DNA of 64,000 nt from Streptomyces zhaozhouensis (GTDB lineage Bacteria; Actinomycetota; Actinomycetes; Streptomycetales; Streptomycetaceae), in contig NZ_OCNE01000011.1 in NCBI RefSeq assembly GCF_900230195.1, positions 62,001 to 126,000 of the forward strand. The letters are read 5' to 3'. The notes under the pieces are model-generated. The model had not been told where the DNA came from and ran no database searches. It saw only the letters and a program-made list of their open reading frames with translations. Of the stretch, positions 52,502 to 60,898 are shown one piece after another. The stretch's first letter is position 1. Each line of letters starts with the position of its first letter. Both the position numbers and the translations under genes were made by a program.

Positions 52502-53401
52502 CTATGCGGCTTGGGCCAGGGTAGTTGATGTTGTGTCGAGTGCTGTCTCGTAGGCGATGGGACTGCGTTGTCCGAGGCGGGAGTGACGGCGTCGGGTGTT
52601 GTAGCGGTGCAGCCAGCGGAACGCGTCGAGGCGGGCCTCGCGCTCGCTGGGCCAGCGCTTTCGGCCCTGGAGCGTCACGCGTTCGAAGGTCGCGTTGAAG
52701 GACTCGGCGAGTGCGTTGTCGGCCGAGCTGCCGATCGCGCTCATGGACTGACGGACGCCGACCTGGCGGCAGGCGTCGGCGAAGGCCCGGCTGGTGTATT
52801 GGGCCCCGTGGTCGGTGTGCATGACCGCCCCGGTGAGGCTGCCGCGGGTTTGTTCGGCGGCGGCCAGGGCGTCGGTGACGAGGTCGGTGCGCATGTGGTC
52901 CGCGATCGCCCAGCCGGCCAGGCGGCGTGAGGAGAGGTCGATGACGGTGGCCAGGTAGAGGAACTTCCCGCCATCCACGGGGAGATAGGTGATGTCGCCG
53001 ACGTACTTCGTGTTCGGCTCGCTTGCGGTGAAGTCGCGGCCGATCAGGTCCGGCGCCTTCGCCGCGGCCGGGTCCGCGATCGTGGTGCGGTGCCTGCGAC
53101 GCAAGCGCACGCCTGTCAAGCCGATGATTCGCATCACGCGCGCGATCCGCATGTGGTTGACCCGCTCGCCCGCCTCGCGGAGCTCGGCGGTGATCCTGGG
53201 GACGCCGTAGGTGCCGTCCGACTCGCGGGGCACGGCCGGTATCCGGGCGGCGAGGCGGGCGTCGGCCGCCTGCCGGGCGGCCCGGTCCGCGGCCGTGCGG
53301 CGCCAGTAGTAGAAGCTGGAGCGGGCGATGCCCAGGATGGTGCACAGCCGCTTCACGCCGTAGCGGCGCTGGTGGTCGGCGACGAACTGGAAGCGGTTCA
53401 C
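52502..53401 (-). CDS. IS3-family transposase OrfB (DDE catalytic subunit)
   Basis: 299 residues from GTG 53401. An N-terminal HTH_21-type region (YGVKRLCTILGIARSSFYYW; TYGVPRITAELREAGERVNH) is followed by the rve catalytic core with all three acidic residues: Asp in KYVGDITYLPVDGGKFLYLA, Asp in MHTDHGAQYTSRAF, Glu in DNALAESFNATFERV. The start overlaps the OrfA stop (GTGA), so OrfB may be made by coupling or as a -1 frameshift OrfAB fusion, as in other IS3 elements. Confidence 0.92.
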   Translation of the reverse strand: MNRFQFVADHQRRYGVKRLCTILGIARSSFYYWRRTAADRAARQAADARLAARIPAVPRESDGTYGVPRITAELREAGERVNHMRIARVMRIIGLTGVRLRRRHRTTIADPAAAKAPDLIGRDFTASEPNTKYVGDITYLPVDGGKFLYLATVIDLSSRRLAGWAIADHMRTDLVTDALAAAEQTRGSLTGAVMHTDHGAQYTSRAFADACRQVGVRQSMSAIGSSADNALAESFNATFERVTLQGRKRWPSEREARLDAFRWLHRYNTRRRHSRLGQRSPIAYETALDTTSTTLAQAA

Positions 53402-53697
53402 CAGCGCGTCTCTCCGGCGAAATACTTCGCCGCCTTCCGCAGGATCTCGCGTGCTTCCTTCAGCTCACGGACCTTCTTCCGTAGAGCGGCGTTCTCCGCC
53501 TCCAACGGTGTCAGCGGCTCGGCCGGCACCTCCGCCCGGTGTCCCCGCGGCCGGCTCGCTCCGGCCGCCCGGACCCAGTTCCGCAGGGTCTCGGGGTTGA
53601 TCCCCAGATCGGCGGCGACCTGCCGGATCGTCGCCTCGGGCCGCGACTGGTACAGCGCAACCGCGTCCGCCTTGAACTGCGGCGGATAGTTCTTCAT
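53398..53697 (-). CDS. IS3-family transposase OrfA
   Basis: 99 residues from ATG 53697. An HTH_Tnp_1-type helix-turn-helix (YPPQFKADAVALYQSRPEAT, IRQVAADLGINPETLRNWVR) is followed by a leucine-zipper-like helix (LEAENAALRKKVRELKEARE, ILRKAAKYFAGE). It binds the element ends and regulates transposition with OrfB. An upstream in-frame GTG is possible. Confidence 0.9.
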   Translation of the reverse strand: MKNYPPQFKADAVALYQSRPEATIRQVAADLGINPETLRNWVRAAGASRPRGHRAEVPAEPLTPLEAENAALRKKVRELKEAREILRKAAKYFAGETRW

Positions 53698-53772
53698 GAC
53701 CACGAGATGTCCGTTCTCAGATCCCCAGGATCCGGTGTCTCGTGTGTCCAGGATCAAGGGTCAAGGCCCGTC

Positions 53773-53945
53773 TCCCGAGCGTGCACCGTGCACTCGGGCA
53801 ACCCCCATGCTGAGGTGCCATTCGAACATCGGAGGAGGGCCACACGTTCCTCGTTATCAATGACCAACAACGTCGCCAGGCGGCGGAAGGTAGGACTAGG
53901 CAGAAGCATGCACCGAGCATGACGTTCGGCTATACAACCAGCCAC
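53773..53945 (-). pseudogene. NUDIX hydrolase N-terminal fragment truncated by the IS3-type element
   Basis: The fragment reads RRLATLLVIDNEERVALLRC then GTSAWGLPECTVHARETGL, matching the start of NUDIX hydrolases up to the beginning of the NUDIX box (usual WGLPGG-x-x-x-x-GE). The frame then enters the IS end. The start is uncertain (53945 GTG or 53909 ATG). The rest of the gene is absent, so it is dead. Confidence 0.55.
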
Positions 53946-54106
53946 AACGTCTTAGCCCGTGCACGTGCTTTGGTGGCGGACGGCGGCCTTGCCGCTAACC
54001 GTCGAACACATTTTCCCTTTTTGTGAGAGTTGTCGATCGAGTCGTCAGTGGGTGCGGCTAGGCTGAAGTGCGTTGCTAGGTTGGTTGTTGGAGGGCGAGC
54101 AGAAGG

Positions 54107-57100
54107 ATGTCTTCGGGTTTCGCGGTTGGACACCTCGTCGAGTTCACGGGGGCTCCGGGCATCGGCCGGGTTGGCGCCATCGACGGCGAGATGCTGCGCG
54201 TCGACTTCTTCGAATCAGTAGCCGAAGAGGTCGTCCACTCTCAGCGTGTGCCGGCGAGCTGCTGCTGGCGTGCCAAACTCGAAGCCGAAACGCGGGTCTA
54301 CTGGCGCGAACCGAGCACCGGAGATTGGCTCGCTGGCCGGGTCACGGGGGAGCACCTCCCGGAATACTTCATCCAGGTCCCCAACAAGAAGTGGAACGAG
54401 CGCGCGAACGAGTGCGATCTCCGAGTGCGCTGGGACCGCCCCGTTCATGATCCACTCCGCGTCCTCACGAGTGGTGGTGGCGAGTCGGGGTTCTTCCGCG
54501 ACGCTCGGCTTCCCTTCCTACGTGACCTCGTTGCCCAACGGGCTGCTTGCGCAAACATGGCTGCGCTGCTGTCCTCAGCTGCCGAGGTCTTCCCACACCA
54601 GATCCGCGCGGCAATGACGGTTCTCGCTGACCCAGTGCAGCGATACCTCATCGCAGACGAAGTAGGCCTCGGGAAGACCATCGAGGCTGGGTTCGTCATC
54701 CGGCAGACCCTCTTGGACGATCCGCAAGCACGAATAACGGTCGTTGCCCCCGAGCCACTGCGGCGCCAGTGGGACAAGGAGCTCCGCAACAAGTTCTTCG
54801 TCGACGACTTTCCATCAGCCCGGATCGTGATCACGTCCCACGCGACGCCAGAGAAGTGGTCCGCGTACCACGACAGTGCACTTGTCGTCGTGGACGAAGC
54901 CCATGCACTGGTACAGAACGCCGACGAGGGCCTCTCGCCCTACCGGGAGCTAGCCGCCCTGGCTCACTCCGCACCGAAGCTTCTGCTCCTGTCCGCGACC
55001 CCCGTGACTTCGCACTACACCACTCACCTCGGCCTGCTGCACCTACTCGATCGCGACCTACACAGATGGGACGACCGCGAAGCTTTCGAGCGCCGCTATG
55101 CCCTACGAGCCGAGTTGGCCGACAGCGTCTACGCCCTGGATGCCACCTTCACCTTCCTGCTGAGGTCCACGCTCGACGACATCCGGCGAATCCTCCCCGA
55201 CGACCCCCGATTTGAGCACCTTGCAGATCGGGTCGTCGAATGTCTCACTGAGGACGATGACCTCCGCGATGAAGTAGAATCGGATGAACTCTCCCTGCGC
55301 GTAGAGGAGTTGCGGGGACACATCAGCGAGACGTACCGCCTCCACCGGCGGGTGATCCGACACCGGCGCGGCCAGGTGGAGAGGCCAGAAGACGATGCCG
55401 AAGAAGGTGAACCCTACGCTGTCCGCGGGCGGAAGCTCTCGGACGTTATCACCCTGCCGTCCACCTTCGACGCAGTCGAAACCGCCCTAACGGAGTGGCG
55501 CATTGGGGTCTCGAGTTTCTTGCTCGATGCCGGGCATGAAGATCAGACCACCGCGTACGCCCGCATACTCGGCGTCCTCATGTCCAGGATGGGCGGGCCC
55601 TTCGACGACTTCGTCGACGCCGTGCGCTGGCGAGTTCGCGGAGATGGCGAGGCGGCGCAACGAGCCGGTCTCAGTGCCCAGGAGCAGGCCATGCTCGCCG
55701 CGCCCCTTCTCATCCCCGCAGAGGTGGAAGCACTCGACGAGCTAGAGAGGCACCTCGACGAAGCAGAGGGCAACCAGCGGCTCAAGGCGACGGTCAACGC
55801 CCTCGTCCCCACTCTGAATCGCCCTGGACGCATCGTCGTCTTCTGCGGTGCGGGCGTGCTGGCGCGCCAACTCGCGGCGCACCTGCGGCGGTTGTCTCGT
55901 ACAGCCTGTGTTGTGGAGCACACCGCACAAGCCGGAGCGGCAGCTTCCGAGGACGCGGTCACGAAGTGGCGCACGGCGCCGGGGACGTCCGTCCTTGTCG
56001 CCGACCACACCGCCGAAGACGGGCTGAACCTTCAGGCCGCGAGTGCCGTCATTCATATGCGTCTGCCGTGGAACCCCAACCAGCTCGAACAACGGATCGG
56101 ACGGGTTGACCGTTATCCCAGTAGCGAGTCCGTCAGCCAACTCGATAAAGCCAGCCAGTACGTGCTCAGCGCAAGCGCCGAGGATGAGGCCCTTGGCACG
56201 GCGTGGCTGAACCTGTTGCGTGACGGCTACGAGGTCTTCTCGAGGTCAGTGTCGACACTGCAGGACGCCATCGCAGAAGGCCGCGACGCTGTCTGGAGCG
56301 ACGCCCTACGAGATGGCCCGTCCGGACTCGCGTCCGCCCAGCAACGAGTTCAAGACCAACTCCGCGAAGCGCGCCAACAGATCGAGAAGATGGACATGCT
56401 CGAAGCCATCTACCTCGATGTCGATGGCCGAGACAGCATGGTTAAGAACCTCAGAGGGCTAGAACTGGAGTGGAAGGAGATCCAGCGCGGTGTCTTCCGG
56501 TACACGAGCGCAGGATCTGGTGGTATCAACATCCGCCACTACGAGCGCACAGCCGGCAAGACCGTCTTCGACCTCGTAGGGTCACGGCCGCAGGTGCCGC
56601 CGCGGCTCTACGTGGCGCAGACCGCGGCGCTGGACCCTGCCATGGCCCAGGGCACGTTCAACCGGTCCAGGGCCCTGCGTGATCCTGGCACAAGGTTGTT
56701 CCGCATAGGCAACCCCTTCATCGACGCACTCGCCGCGTTGAGCGACATTGACGAACGTGGCCAGGCCACTGCCTACCAGCGCGTGGACCCCAGCCACATG
56801 GGCGACCCAGAGCCCTATTTTGGCTTCGACTTCCTGGTTGAGGCCGACGCCTCCATGGCGGCCGAGGCGATGGCCAACCGGAATGAGATGAAAAGGGCGT
56901 TGCAGCGCCAGGCCGATCTTCTCCTTCCACCGTTCACGCGCAGAGTGTGGGCGCGGGCTGGAAGCACCGAGGCGCTGGCGCTGGCCTCGGCGCTCGAATG
57001 GCTGAACGAGTCCTACGACAACCGAGAGTGCCAAAAGCTGAGTGGCCAGCGGATTCGTGTTCTCATCGGCGTCTTCGGTGGCTGGTCGCAGTTCCGTCAT

Positions 57101-57391
57101 GCTGCTGAGACCGCCGAGAAGGTCGCACGCGACGAACTCTTCCGCGTCACTGACCTGAAGGCACTCTGCGCCGAGGCCCAGGAGCGCGGTCGCCGGCGAC
57201 TCGCCGTGACTCGGGCGCAGGCAGAGGCCCGCAGGGCTGCGGGTCGCCTCCTGCGTGAGGACGAAAGCCAACTGGCAGACGTGAAGACCGCCGGTCTACT
57301 CATCGACGGCCTCATGCAGCCCAGCGTACGGCTCATGGCTGCAACCTGCGTTCTCCGCGCTGAGCGAAAGGGGGCCCAGGCAAGTGCGTGA
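54107..57391 (+). CDS. dpdE: SNF2-type helicase, candidate DpdE
   Basis: 1,094 residues. N-terminal ~130 residues hold SH3-like beta strands (VGHLVEFTGAPGIGRVGAID). The superfamily-2 core follows: Walker A LIADEVGLGKTIEAG (~185), VVDEAHAL (~262), LLLLSATPVTSHY (~293), and motifs V-VI with ADHTAEDGLNLQAASAVIHM and QLEQRIGRVDRYP (~660). The ~400-residue C-terminus has no recognised domain. The best match I know is DpdE of the Dpd 7-deazapurine DNA modification-restriction system; the gene order agrees. RapA/HepA-like SNF2 proteins are the alternative. ATG 54107 has GGAGGG 11 nt upstream. Composition is visibly less G+C-rich than the core genes, suggesting transfer. First gene of the operon. Confidence 0.75.
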   Translation: MSSGFAVGHLVEFTGAPGIGRVGAIDGEMLRVDFFESVAEEVVHSQRVPASCCWRAKLEAETRVYWREPSTGDWLAGRVTGEHLPEYFIQVPNKKWNERANECDLRVRWDRPVHDPLRVLTSGGGESGFFRDARLPFLRDLVAQRAACANMAALLSSAAEVFPHQIRAAMTVLADPVQRYLIADEVGLGKTIEAGFVIRQTLLDDPQARITVVAPEPLRRQWDKELRNKFFVDDFPSARIVITSHATPEKWSAYHDSALVVVDEAHALVQNADEGLSPYRELAALAHSAPKLLLLSATPVTSHYTTHLGLLHLLDRDLHRWDDREAFERRYALRAELADSVYALDATFTFLLRSTLDDIRRILPDDPRFEHLADRVVECLTEDDDLRDEVESDELSLRVEELRGHISETYRLHRRVIRHRRGQVERPEDDAEEGEPYAVRGRKLSDVITLPSTFDAVETALTEWRIGVSSFLLDAGHEDQTTAYARILGVLMSRMGGPFDDFVDAVRWRVRGDGEAAQRAGLSAQEQAMLAAPLLIPAEVEALDELERHLDEAEGNQRLKATVNALVPTLNRPGRIVVFCGAGVLARQLAAHLRRLSRTACVVEHTAQAGAAASEDAVTKWRTAPGTSVLVADHTAEDGLNLQAASAVIHMRLPWNPNQLEQRIGRVDRYPSSESVSQLDKASQYVLSASAEDEALGTAWLNLLRDGYEVFSRSVSTLQDAIAEGRDAVWSDALRDGPSGLASAQQRVQDQLREARQQIEKMDMLEAIYLDVDGRDSMVKNLRGLELEWKEIQRGVFRYTSAGSGGINIRHYERTAGKTVFDLVGSRPQVPPRLYVAQTAALDPAMAQGTFNRSRALRDPGTRLFRIGNPFIDALAALSDIDERGQATAYQRVDPSHMGDPEPYFGFDFLVEADASMAAEAMANRNEMKRALQRQADLLLPPFTRRVWARAGSTEALALASALEWLNESYDNRECQKLSGQRIRVLIGVFGGWSQFRHAAETAEKVARDELFRVTDLKALCAEAQERGRRRLAVTRAQAEARRAAGRLLREDESQLADVKTAGLLIDGLMQPSVRLMAATCVLRAERKGAQASA

Positions 57392-59987
57392 CAGTTGGGC
57401 TGGGGCACAGCAACTCTTTGACGTCTGGCCGTTCGTTGTCCCGACGCCGGAGGAGCCGGTATACCGCGGCACATTGCGACGGCTCAAGGATGCCCTCGAC
57501 GGCCTGGCTGAACAGACGGCCTCGTGGCGTGACGTGGCAGCACTGACACGGCAGATCCTTCTCGAAGCTCAGGCCAGCGGAAACACTTTTGGCCTTTCAG
57601 TACCACCTGGCGCACCGCTGCCCACGCGACAGCAGTGGGAACAGATGCACTGCCATGCGCTCCCGGACGGCCGTCGCGTCTTGGTCACAGCACGGCCGTG
57701 GCACCCTGGCGGGGAAGATCAAAAAGCTGACGAAGCAGCCACGTACGACTTGGAGGGGGTCCACCTCGGGGAAAACCTCCAAACACACCTTGAGTTGGAG
57801 CCGTGTCCAGCTGACCCCTTCTGGATCCGTGCTCTCGGCAGCGGTTACGCCCAGTACAAGTCAATCGGGCAGCGGCAAGCTGCGCGCGCTGTGGCACTCG
57901 CAGAGCCTGGCAGCACTGTCATCGCTTGTTTGCCGACCGGCCACGGCAAGACCGCCCTCGTACAGGCTCCGGCTCTGCTCGCAAGTAACCGTACCGGTGT
58001 CACTTTGGTCGTAGTGCCGACTGTTGTGCTCGCGTTGGACATGGAACGTCGCTCCCAGGAGTTGCTGAACGGCCGCGGACGACGAAGTCCCTCCGGCCGC
58101 TACGCTTACATCGGCGGCCTCAACGAGAACCTCAAGCAACAAATACGAGAAGATACCCGTACAGGTAAACAGCGGTTAGTCTTCACAAACCCTGAATCGC
58201 TCGTTTCTGGACTCAAGTCTGCACTACAAGATGCTGCCGAGGCAGGTCACCTTCACTACTTCGTCATTGACGAGGCCCACCTCGTCGAGCAATGGGGCGA
58301 AGGCTTTCGACCTGAGTTCCAAACCATGTCCGTCCATCGTCGGACCTGGCTGAGCGCAGCACCACCCGGACGTGCACCCGTGACGGTCTGCATGAGCGCC
58401 ACACTCACCGAGCAGCAGGTGACCACGCTCGAAAAACTGTTCGCAGACCCCAAGCCAGCCGAGATCGTTTGGGGCGCCCAGGTGCGCCACGAACCCAGCT
58501 ACTACCTCGATGCCTTCACCGACGAAGAGCAGCGCACCGAGGAAATCCTTCGTGCCATCGATCGTCTACCGAAACCACTAGCTCTGTACGTGACAGAGCG
58601 GAAAGACGCCAAGGCGTGGCTCGACCGTCTGCGCACAGCCGGCTTCGCACGAGTAGCTGACGTCGCCGGCTATTCCAGCCCCGACGAACGCCGAAGCGCA
58701 GTGGAAGGCTGGAGCGGCCGTTCCGCTTCGGGCCCTTTGCCCACCCGATACGACATCGTCGTAGGGACTTCAGCCTTCGGCCTGGGCGTAGACCTACCCG
58801 ACGTCCGCAGTGTGGTGCATGCCTGCCTGCCCGAAACCGTTGACCGCTACTACCAGGAGGTAGGGCGCACAGGCCGGGACGGACGTCCGTCCGTGGCCTA
58901 CCTGGCGTCCGCCCCCCGGGACGAGCCCGTCGCCGAGGGCATCAATCGGCAAGCAATCATCGGCGCAGACAAAGCGTGGTCGAGGTGGCAGTGGATGTGG
59001 ACGCTCAGGGACAAGACATACCCACGTCCGCGTCACTACCTCGTCAACCTCGACTCCATCCCGGACAACGTCCACGACACCTCGGAGGCGAACCGCGACT
59101 GGAACATCCGCACCTTGAACCTCATGTTGCGCGCCGGGCTCATCGGTCTCCACGTTCCTGAGCCGCCCCAGCGACACGACGACGAACCACGCGCAGCCTT
59201 CCAGGGACGCCTCGACCGGTTCTACGAGGTGGCATCCACGCATGTGGACGTCACGCTCGAAGACACTCAGACCAACGACGAGGAGCACTTCCGGAGTCGG
59301 TTCGAAGCGGAGCGCCGCCGCTCAATCACCGCGCAGCGACAGGCCCTAGCCGATCTCCGCACCCTGCTACGTGGCAATCGATGCACAGGCGAGGTTCTCA
59401 GCACCTACTACCGGGTCCAGCAAGGCGGTGCCCCACTGCTGACGGGGGTGAATTGCCGCGGCTGCCCCAGTTGCAGAACGACAGGCCTTCCGCAGGAGAA
59501 CGGCTTCTACAAGCTGGGCGGAGACCCCCATCCACTGGTTCCAGCCCCTAGTCGGACCAGCCACGATCCACTCCGGCGCATGCGTGGCACCGCGTCCTGC
59601 CTCAGTTTGTGGTGGGGGACCGAGACGGACCGCCAGGTCAAGGTGCCTCGGCTGCTGGAGATGCTGGCCCTTCGTGGCATGAATGTGATTGGTGGGCCAG
59701 GGATCACCCCATCTCTAGCCGAAGCTCTTCAGGAGGATGTGGCACCGCGGCCGATCATCTGCGACACCGACGCGGATCTGCTCCGCTTCTACGAAGGCCC
59801 CATCGCCTGGGTTCTGGACGATGATCCCTCACCGATGGACCGGGTGCTCAAGTCGCGGCTTGACTCACCAGATGTGACCTACTTGATCCACCCGCGAAGT
59901 ACGCCGGATCCGAGTCGCCCAAACCTGGCCTTCGGTGCTCTTCATGCTCAAAGTTTCTCCGTTCAGACCGCGTTGGAGTCGTTCTGA
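57384..59987 (+). CDS. dpdF: RecQ-like DEAH helicase, candidate DpdF
   Basis: 867 residues from GTG 57384, overlapping the upstream stop by 8 nt. N-terminal ~150 residues are unique. Helicase motifs: CLPTGHGKTALVQAPALLAS (Walker A, ~182), FVIDEAHLVEQWGEGFRPEF (DEAH, ~293), VCMSATLTEQQV, VGTSAFGLGVDLPDVRSVVH, YYQEVGRTGRDGRPS (motif VI, ~491). A cysteine group (NRCTGEV and NCRGCPSC, ~665-697) recalls the RecQ zinc-binding module. The C-terminal ~170 residues are extra. It is too long and divergent for housekeeping RecQ and sits between the DpdE- and DpdG-like genes. Confidence 0.75.
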   Translation: MRDSWAGAQQLFDVWPFVVPTPEEPVYRGTLRRLKDALDGLAEQTASWRDVAALTRQILLEAQASGNTFGLSVPPGAPLPTRQQWEQMHCHALPDGRRVLVTARPWHPGGEDQKADEAATYDLEGVHLGENLQTHLELEPCPADPFWIRALGSGYAQYKSIGQRQAARAVALAEPGSTVIACLPTGHGKTALVQAPALLASNRTGVTLVVVPTVVLALDMERRSQELLNGRGRRSPSGRYAYIGGLNENLKQQIREDTRTGKQRLVFTNPESLVSGLKSALQDAAEAGHLHYFVIDEAHLVEQWGEGFRPEFQTMSVHRRTWLSAAPPGRAPVTVCMSATLTEQQVTTLEKLFADPKPAEIVWGAQVRHEPSYYLDAFTDEEQRTEEILRAIDRLPKPLALYVTERKDAKAWLDRLRTAGFARVADVAGYSSPDERRSAVEGWSGRSASGPLPTRYDIVVGTSAFGLGVDLPDVRSVVHACLPETVDRYYQEVGRTGRDGRPSVAYLASAPRDEPVAEGINRQAIIGADKAWSRWQWMWTLRDKTYPRPRHYLVNLDSIPDNVHDTSEANRDWNIRTLNLMLRAGLIGLHVPEPPQRHDDEPRAAFQGRLDRFYEVASTHVDVTLEDTQTNDEEHFRSRFEAERRRSITAQRQALADLRTLLRGNRCTGEVLSTYYRVQQGGAPLLTGVNCRGCPSCRTTGLPQENGFYKLGGDPHPLVPAPSRTSHDPLRRMRGTASCLSLWWGTETDRQVKVPRLLEMLALRGMNVIGGPGITPSLAEALQEDVAPRPIICDTDADLLRFYEGPIAWVLDDDPSPMDRVLKSRLDSPDVTYLIHPRSTPDPSRPNLAFGALHAQSFSVQTALESF

Positions 59988-60898
59988 TGGCCCTGATCAA
60001 CGTGGACGCCTCGCGCCCCGACCCCATGTGGGCAGTCGTCCGTCTACTGGCCCACTCGAAGAAGCCGGTACCACTCAACGGCGCCCGCGCTCTGCTGAGC
60101 CCACCGACCCTCGCATCCGGTGACAAAGACGCGTCGGAGATGTTCAACAAGGCCGTCAAGACGCTGCGGGAGCTCGGGCTACTCCACGTCGCCGAATCCA
60201 CCGGTGAGCTGACGCTCATGGGACCCGCTGAACATCTCGACGGCCAAGACTGGGGCGCATTTGCGGCTGCGCTACGCAGCGCCGTCTTCGCACCTCAGCG
60301 CAACAGTGGTCTAGGGGACAACGAGGAACAGAGGGAATCCCGAGACCTCACGCGTGCCCTGGCATGGTTCCTCACGCTAGATCCCATGGGCCCTGCTGTC
60401 GACTGGGACCAGGCGCAGGACCTCATGAAGGAGACCCCTCTCAGACCCGAGGCGGGACCAGCTGTGGTGAACGCCGAGCGATGGCGGCAGTTCTGCGACT
60501 GGGCCCACGCGCTAGGGCTCGCAGCACGACCACTCCTTGCCGGCGGAGGTGGCAGTCGTCTGATACCCGACTGCACCACCGCAGTCAGATACGTCATGCA
60601 GTACCTATGGGAGCCGGGCCGCCAGGTGAATGCCGTAACAGCCGTACGAAGCGTCCGCGAGCATTTGCCGGTACTCTCCAGCGGCCAATACTCCCTGGCT
60701 CTCCACCTCCCCAACCCCGGTGACCGTGTAGCGGGCCCTGCTCTCTCCTTTGCGCTGCTCCGCGGTAACGACGAGGGCTGGATGCGCCTAGAACTCGATT
60801 CCGATGCCGCAATGGTGCTGCAGGTGAGCGATCCAGAGCAGCCCTCCAGTCCGCGCTACGTAAGCGACATCACCATCCAGGAGGACCCCAGTGCCTGA
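59987..60898 (+). CDS. dpdG: Candidate DpdG
   Basis: 303 residues. ATG 59987 shares one nt with the upstream stop (TGATG). No membrane segment or catalytic motif. The N-terminal ~80 residues look like a winged helix (MWAVVRLLAHSKKPVPLNGA ... FNKAVKTLRELGLLHVAEST). The middle is helical (TRALAWFLTLDPMGPAVDWD) and the C-terminus is beta-rich. Size and place between a RecQ-like helicase and a large P-loop ATPase fit DpdG of the Dpd system. A DNA-binding or specificity role is a guess. Its end overlaps the next start by 8 nt. Confidence 0.65.
   Translation: MALINVDASRPDPMWAVVRLLAHSKKPVPLNGARALLSPPTLASGDKDASEMFNKAVKTLRELGLLHVAESTGELTLMGPAEHLDGQDWGAFAAALRSAVFAPQRNSGLGDNEEQRESRDLTRALAWFLTLDPMGPAVDWDQAQDLMKETPLRPEAGPAVVNAERWRQFCDWAHALGLAARPLLAGGGGSRLIPDCTTAVRYVMQYLWEPGRQVNAVTAVRSVREHLPVLSSGQYSLALHLPNPGDRVAGPALSFALLRGNDEGWMRLELDSDAAMVLQVSDPEQPSSPRYVSDITIQEDPSA

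Larger units (their letters stand above)
52470..53772 (-). mobile_element. IS3-family insertion sequence, apparently intact
   Basis: Two overlapping transposase genes lie between imperfect inverted ends: GACGGGCCTTGACCC at 52470-52484 and its exact inverse at 53758-53772, with further inward similarity (TCCTGGACAC on both sides). No direct target duplication could be recognised, so the exact ends are uncertain by several nt. It truncates the IS5-family remnant on its left and a NUDIX gene on its right. Confidence 0.75.

Noticed and set aside
53930..54133. 67-codon minus-strand frame upstream of the helicase operon
   Set aside because: No start signal or recognisable pattern, and it overlaps the start of the helicase gene.
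57384..59987. Housekeeping RecQ
   Set aside because: The helicase core is RecQ-like, but the long unique N-terminus, extra C-terminus and operon overlap with an SNF2 helicase and a large ATPase point to a defence role.
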